Source: Aldrovandia affinis
Taxonomy: Eukaryota > Chordata > Actinopteri > Notacanthiformes > Halosauridae
Length of the DNA stretch: 64,000 bases
Assembly (NCBI GenBank): GCA_029706075.1
Contig: JAINUG010000031.1
Span: 2,835,001 to 2,899,000 of the forward strand
Direction: 5' to 3'
This document shows, piece by piece, positions 60,091 to 64,000 of this stretch. The position numbers were made by a program, and so were the translations under genes. Numbering within the stretch: position 1 is the stretch's first letter; every line of letters begins with the position of its first letter. The notes beneath the pieces were generated by a model that was given only the letters and a program-made list of their open reading frames with translations, did no database searches and was not told the DNA's origin.

Positions 60091-61110
60091 CCACTCTTTA
60101 TTCCAATTAAGACAAAACTAGACTTGACTATATCACGTTAGTTATGAATATATAAGAATAGATTCTTGAGAAAATATGAATCATTACTATTATTACAATA
60201 TTTAATGCTCAATAATCTTTCCAATATTATATTCGTTCCTTATTACATTTTACCTATAATTATTTGGAGGCTTCTTACCAATGTAAAACAAAAATGTTTA
60301 TAATTTGTCACTTGTTAAAAAAAAACTAAAAAAAACACTGCTCTCAGATTCCCCTTGCAACCTTTGTGTTGCAGTCCATGTTTTGTGAAAAAACAGTACA
60401 TTAGCCACCGCAAGCGGATGCTCTCATTATTTTGTTAAATGTCACTCGGACACCAGGTCAGCTGTGAGTGAAAAGGTACAGATCAGCAGTGAAACAGCAG
60501 CTGTCGTGGGTGACTGGACAAGGGTGGGGGGATTTCACTGTTGTTAAAAAGGTGAAAGCTGTTGAACCCTGTTAGGCCATTCGTGGAATCGCACCATCTG
60601 AGGAAGACTTAAATTACCGCCAGCGTCATTTATCCAAGTATTTTGTATTCTCTCAAATAAATGCAGTTTTGGACCGAAAGGCAGGAATGCTATCAAAAGA
60701 AAGTCACCTGCAGCATTCGATAAAAGATTAAGGGACCAGATGACAACCGTTTCTCAAACCCAACAGGTGCAGAAAAACCTGCTTCCTTGTTGATTAGTCA
60801 TATTATGTAGTGTCTTGGGATTTACATCAATGTGTGCCGAGTGATTTGCATTTAAATAGGTCCCTGGGAGGGTAGCATCTCAGTTGAAGATATCATGCAT
60901 ACGCATGGAAAAGATTTGGTGTAGCCGCCGATGTGAAGGTGAGAAGCTTCAACACATTTAGGACATCGGGCCATTACATATTCCTGCTTTCTCCATTTAC
61001 CAAAATGTTTTCTATACATTTTGTTTTGTATAGGAACTGTATTCTGTTCATAACAACACTGAGAAGGCTTCACCTGTGACAATAAATGATGCATCATATG
61101 GAACCACATA
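60091..61110. other. Gene-free stretch
   Basis: Unique AT-rich DNA, nothing recognised. Confidence 0.5.
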
Positions 61111-61198
61111 ATATATGCCATTCATCAGACGTTTTTATCCAAAACGACTTAAAGTAGTGAATGCATACATATTTCAGTATATGTGGTCCCAGTGGGAA
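61111..61198 (-). mobile_element. Truncated family A SINE, inverted
   Basis: TTATCCAAAACGACTTAAAG and TCAGTATATGTGGTCCCAGT are the reverse complement of the 3' half of the 14444 and 36169 copies; the tRNA-like promoter is missing. Confidence 0.7.
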
Positions 61199-61854
61199 CA
61201 ATGGGTCCCACATCAAAACAAAACAAAGATTTTAGATTTAACAGGCTTGACATATATCCCAGGGAATCTTAGACTGGCTCTATGAGTTAATTATGTGTTA
61301 TACCTTTGAAGCAATCTTTCCTCTTGGGATGTGAGAGGAAGTTGATTTTTTGGGCAATGGGATTGTATAAGGTCTTTTTATTTATTTATTTTTAGAGCTT
61401 AGAGTAAGGTAATCAAAATAGAGTGAATCCTGATGACTCGGTTGGACATTATAACAAAACTATCAAAATAACCCTTGTCAGTGTGACCACACTAGTGTCC
61501 AGGGCAATGAGGAGCACTCAATCAGCTGTGGCAGGCATGGCATGGTCATAAGCAAGTCTTATTCATGAGCATACAGATGAGGGCCTGACCTTAATATGCA
61601 GTCATGGAATAAATTGCTGAGTGGAATTAACACTCCATTTTCCCATTCATTCGTTCCATGAGGGAGATGATAAGGTGATCCATTAAAGTGATGCACATTT
61701 TTCATATGCTAGTGGTCATTTAAGCAACATAGCCACAAGATTATGTATTCCAGTCAAGTGAACAAATTGTATTTCTTCCTTCTTTCTGTTGTAAAAAATA
61801 ATTTCAGCTTTCTATTTATTCATACATCTCAGCTCTCCTCTGTGATTGATCATA

Positions 61855-61893
<39 letters not shown>

Positions 61894-62386
61894 GGAGGTT
61901 TGATGGTTATCAATCTGTTTATTTATAATCCTTTATTATAAAAGGTTCCATTTCTGATTGGGAATCTTCATTATTTATGTGTTATTATTTTTACCATTAT
62001 ATCATAATTATCATTATTATCAATAGTAATATGATTATTAATATGTATATGATTAAATATGATTTATATATATATATATATATAGTTATTCTATTATTAT
62101 TTATATATCATTTATATTGTATTTATATATTTATGTAATTTTCATTATTGTAGTCAATACAATGACAATTTGTCACTGTATTGATCACATTCTACATAAT
62201 TGGCATTTATGTCTAACACGTGATGAAAAGTATTGGCTATACTTCAAAAGAAAATTCTGTTCTTTCAGAATCATGTTAAAATGTAATTCTATGAAAGTGC
62301 AACACTGCCATCTATCATTGGAAAAAGGAACATATCTCCCTTATGCATGAATCCTGCTCTGGTTTATTTCACTGATGTAAACTACA
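61199..62386. other. Gene-free stretch with simple repeats
   Basis: Contains (ATT)n at 61857-61892 and (TA)n at 62065-62084; otherwise AT-rich without recognised features. Confidence 0.5.
61857..61892. repeat. (ATT)n microsatellite
   Basis: About twelve uninterrupted ATT units. Confidence 0.95.
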
Positions 62387-64000
62387 GGTACTGCCAAAAT
62401 AAAGGAAACACTTGAATAAATGAGGCATGTAAAGCAGGAGCTTCCACACAGGTGTGGTTCCTGAGTTAATTAAGCAATTAACATCTCAACATGCTTAAGG
62501 TCATGTATAAAAATGCTGAGCAGGTCTAATTGTCCATTATTTTGGCTATCATGGCTAGAAGAAGAGATCTCAGTGACTTTGAAAGGGTGGTTACTGTTAG
62601 GGCACATTTGGCAGGAGCTTCGGTGATGAAGACTGCTCAACTTGCTGATGTTTCACAAGGAACAGTGGCTAAGGTGATGTTGGCATGGATGTCTGAGGGA
62701 AAGACATAATCAACTAGGGGCAACTGTGGTCAAAAGTGCATACTCGTGATGTCCGTGCATTGGTTTGAGATGCAAGGCAAAACAGATGAGCAACTGAATA
62801 CGTTTTCTGCAAATATCAATCTAGGGTGTGAGCAGGCAGTTTAATCAGGAACAGTCCATCAAGAACTTCACAGAGAGGGATACTATGGCACGGTTGCAGT
62901 GCATAAAACCCTTATTACACCTAAAAATTTACATTTGTGAGTGGTGCAAAGAACACAGGCAGTGGTCTACTGAGCAGTAGAAAAACTCATATGGTCAGAT
63001 GAGTCATCCTTCACCCTGTTCTCAACAAGTAGAAGAGTGCATGTGTGGTGCACGCCAAAATAATCCTACAGACCCGAGTGCTTGTTTCCCAGTGTAGCAA
63101 GGTGGCAGGGGTGGCCACCATGCCGTGTGGTGAGTGGATGAAAGACTACCAAAAAAACTATGGTTTAATGGGCCAACTTATTACTCTTTTCAAACAATTA
63201 CAACAAAACACAAAGATAACGCATTTAACTCCAAACCGATTCAAGAGAGGGAAACAGCAACAAAAAAAAAACCCCAGCACTTCTGTCTCCATGCCCCAAA
63301 AACCTCTCTATCAGGCATGGCAGGCTGTGCTTTTATAATGGCCTAACGAAGGCAATGGCTCACAGCTGAGTTGATTGCTCATTAGCCTCAGCTGAGCCTG
63401 CCTGTAAGTGAGGCCGCTGCTGTCCAAGGCCCTGTTGTCCTCTCCAGGCTGTGGGAGGGGACAGGAACACCTGACAGCAGCCAAAAGGGAGGCGCAGCCC
63501 TCTCTACTCCTCCCTCCACCTCTCCCAGTGTCACACCCAGGGTAAAGGGTTCTGGCGGCTCTGTTATGGTGTGGGGTGCATTTTCCTGCCATGGTTTAGG
63601 TACATTCAATCCCTTAAAGGGCAAGGTAAACACCAATAAATACAAAGCCATTCTGAGTGATTATCTTCATCCTATGGTGATTGGTGAAGCATTTCTATCC
63701 TGATGGAAGTGATGTCTTCCAGGATGACAATGCTCCATCCACGCAAGTGGTCACTGAAAGATTTAATGAGCATGAAAACAATGTAAGCCATATACCATGG
63801 CCATCTTAGTCACCAGATCACAGCCCAATTGAACACTTATGGGAGATTCTTGAGTGGCATCTGAGACAGCGTTTTCCACCACCATCAACAAAACACTAAA
63901 TTACGGAATTTCTCGTGGAAGAATGGTGTTGCATCCCTCCAGTAGAGTTCCAGCCACTGGTATAATATATGCCAAGGCACCTGAAACTGTCCTGGCGGCT
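62387..64000 (+). mobile_element. Tc1-like DNA transposon (copy 2), runs off the window
   Basis: Starts with the same CAGGTACTGCCAAAATAAAG end as the 23032 copy. The N-terminal DNA-binding region is readable for about 50 codons (ARRRDLSDFERVVTVRAHLA, then [15 protein letters not shown]) before stops appear. The catalytic half is present but broken, and a solo LTR interrupts it. The right end lies beyond 64000. Confidence 0.85.
63093..63535. mobile_element. Solo LTR with 5 bp target-site duplication
   Basis: A 443 bp block begins TGTAGCAAGG and ends GTGTCACA (TG...CA), with CCCAG on both sides (63088-63092, 63536-63540). The sister Tc1 copy at 23032 has continuous transposon sequence at this point, which confirms an insertion. 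The 5 bp duplication and TG...CA ends fit a Ty3/Gypsy-type or retrovirus-like LTR left by recombination. Confidence 0.8.

Overview
This is a piece of vertebrate, almost certainly ray-finned fish, nuclear DNA. Genes are split into GT-AG exons, introns run to kilobases, GA/CA microsatellites are common, and the interspersed repeats (Tc1-like transposons, tRNA-headed SINEs with an L2-type tail, fish non-LTR fragments, Ty3/Gypsy remnants) are typical of fish. The tail type resembles the eel UnaSINE/UnaL2 set, but it is too widespread to fix the lineage. There is no prokaryotic content, no CRISPR, no rRNA and no genuine tRNA gene.

Two protein-coding genes can be supported, both on the minus strand and both with complete coding regions. 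(1) A proton-linked monocarboxylate transporter of the MCT1/MCT2 group, closest by recalled family sequence to MCT2/SLC16A7. Its coding exons are 24522-24738, 19376-19519, 17002-17835 and 13253-13476 (1419 nt, 472 aa), with a likely poly(A) signal at 12465-12470 and possible 5' noncoding exons near 26103-26430. (2) KBTBD8, a BTB-BACK-Kelch substrate adaptor for the CUL3 ubiquitin ligase. Its exons are 47291-47306, 35666-35873, 33902-35019 and 29841-30304 (1806 nt, 601 aa). Its last intron starts with GC rather than GT, and its first coding exon holds only 16 coding bases followed by an 11.4 kb intron.

Layout: 1-12,450 is gene-free with a perfect-ended MITE (5312-5831) and long GA arrays. 12,450-26,430 is the transporter. 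26,430-29,840 holds the short gap and the probable KBTBD8 3'UTR. 29,841-47,306 is KBTBD8, whose intron 1 carries a nested stack of transposons (37,940-45,173). 47,307-64,000 is gene-free and repeat-rich, with a Gypsy pol fragment (about 50,480-51,175), SINEs, a decayed Tc1 element (59,087-60,090), and a second Tc1-like copy running off the end and carrying a solo LTR (63,093-63,535).

The two genes are neighbours in tandem but there is no sign that they work together. The main biological interest is linkage. An MCT1/2-type transporter next to KBTBD8 is what one would expect if the LRIG1-KBTBD8 region once carried its own MCT ohnolog, as LRIG2-SLC16A1 and LRIG3-SLC16A7 do. I found no new multi-gene system in this window.
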